Translations under genes and position numbers: made by a program | Notes under the pieces: model-generated | Databases searched by the model: none | Told to the model about the DNA's origin: nothing | Seen by the model: only the letters and a program-made list of their open reading frames with translations | Origin: Clostridiales bacterium | GTDB taxonomy: Bacteria; Bacillota; Clostridia; Christensenellales; CAG-138 | Length of the DNA: 12,269 bases | Assembly: GCA_009783775.1 (NCBI GenBank) | Contig: WRCT01000041.1 | Span: 1 to 12,269, forward strand | Reading direction: 5' to 3' | Part shown: piece after piece, positions 11,680 to 12,269 of the stretch | Layout of the letters: each line of letters starts with the position of its first letter | How positions within the stretch are numbered: the stretch's first letter is position 1

Positions 11680-12269
11680 ATGAGCAAACTGACCGTAATC
11701 GACCACCCGCTGGTGCAGCACAAGCTGGGCCTGCTGCGGGACAAGCACACGGGCAACAAGGCCTTTCGGGAGCTGCTCAACGAGCTGGCGCTGCTGATGT
11801 GCTATGAGGTCACACGCAACTTTCCCTTAACCGACGTGGAGATCGAAACGCCGATCATGAAGGGCACGTTTAAGGCGCTGGCGAATGAAAAGATCGTCTT
11901 TGTGCCGGTGCTGCGCGCGGGGCTGGGCATGGTGGACGGCATGATGAGCATCATTCCCAACGCGAAGATCGGGCACATCGGCTTGTACCGCAACCCCGAC
12001 ACGCTCATGCCCACGGGTTATTACGCCAAGCTGCCGGAGGACATCTCAGAGCGCGAAACGATCCTGATCGACCCCATGCTGGCCACGGGCAACTCCGCGG
12101 CGGAGGCGGTGCGTATCGTCAAGGAGCAGGGCGCGACGCACGTGCGGTTCGTATTTCTGCTGGCCGCGCCGGAGGGCATCGCGGTCATGCAGGCCGCCTA
12201 TCCTGACGTGGACATCTATGTCGCCTGTATCGACGAAAAGCTCAACGACCACGGGTATATCGTGCCGGG
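11680..12269 (+). CDS. upp: Uracil phosphoribosyltransferase (3' end off window)
   Basis: Salvages uracil with PRPP to give UMP and pyrophosphate in the cytoplasm. The frame runs from the ATG at 11680-11682 to the right edge: 196 complete codons of a family normally about 208-210 long, so only about a dozen residues are missing. Seen: VIDHPLVQHKLGLLRDKHTG (6-25), the typical N-terminus; the VPVLRAGLGMVDG segment (75-87); the flexible GLYRNP region (101-106); the PRPP-binding ILIDPMLATGNSA (128-140); and the uracil-contacting GYIVPG near the edge. GGAGG precedes the start by 12 bases, a little long. The gene follows element C, so a stem formed by that element could influence its expression. 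Confidence 0.97.
   Translation, partial: MSKLTVIDHPLVQHKLGLLRDKHTGNKAFRELLNELALLMCYEVTRNFPLTDVEIETPIMKGTFKALANEKIVFVPVLRAGLGMVDGMMSIIPNAKIGHIGLYRNPDTLMPTGYYAKLPEDISERETILIDPMLATGNSAAEAVRIVKEQGATHVRFVFLLAAPEGIAVMQAAYPDVDIYVACIDEKLNDHGYIVP

Overview
The window looks like a chromosomal stretch of a GC-rich member of the Firmicutes, probably class Clostridia. Three things suggest this: strong Shine-Dalgarno sites (GGAGG type) before most genes, Gram-positive style export signals, and the gene order DUF1385 - prmC - prfA - ywlC - (insert) - rpiB - upp, which is a familiar conserved cluster in that group. The lineage is an inference from gene order and motifs; no database was searched.

Left half (1-5770), all on the minus strand. 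From right to left there is a 621-residue exported protein of unknown function (3905-5770), a TrpF-like TIM-barrel protein lacking the usual catalytic cysteine (3137-3832), a PfkB-family sugar/nucleoside kinase (1889-2869), and the first 570 codons of a large exported right-handed beta-helix protein with chlamydial Pmp-like repeats (1-1712, running off the left edge). The TrpF-like gene and the kinase probably share a promoter just upstream of the TrpF-like gene. The 267 bases between them hold a cluster of short GC-rich palindromes.

Centre (5771-5936) is a divergent promoter region. Right half (5937-12269), all on the plus strand, is a translation/nucleotide housekeeping operon: a DUF1385 membrane protein, PrmC (methylates release factors), RF1 (its substrate), threonylcarbamoyl-AMP synthase (t6A tRNA modification), a phosphodiester-glycosidase-like lipoprotein, ribose-5-phosphate isomerase B, and uracil phosphoribosyltransferase (cut by the right edge). 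RpiB feeds ribose-5-phosphate toward PRPP, which Upp consumes.

The most unusual content is repetitive DNA. (1) Three intergenic gaps of the operon (prmC/prfA, prfA/ywlC, rpiB/upp) each hold a 134-137 bp palindromic element with the same architecture: a 28-base arm of exactly four 7-base units, a 78-81 base core with one or two A/T-flanked hairpins, and a second 28-base arm that is the inverted complement of the first. The heptad sequences differ between copies although the architecture is constant. Two further four-heptad arrays of a fourth sequence type lie inside coding sequence, at the 3' end of the DUF1385 gene and inside the prmC methyltransferase domain. (2) A family of GGGCG-stem palindromes followed by CCTACG occurs as a cluster of five units between the kinase and TrpF-like genes, and as two in-frame copies inside the lipoprotein gene. 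Their stems differ from copy to copy but stay self-complementary. (3) A smaller repeat covers the stop codons of the kinase and TrpF-like genes.
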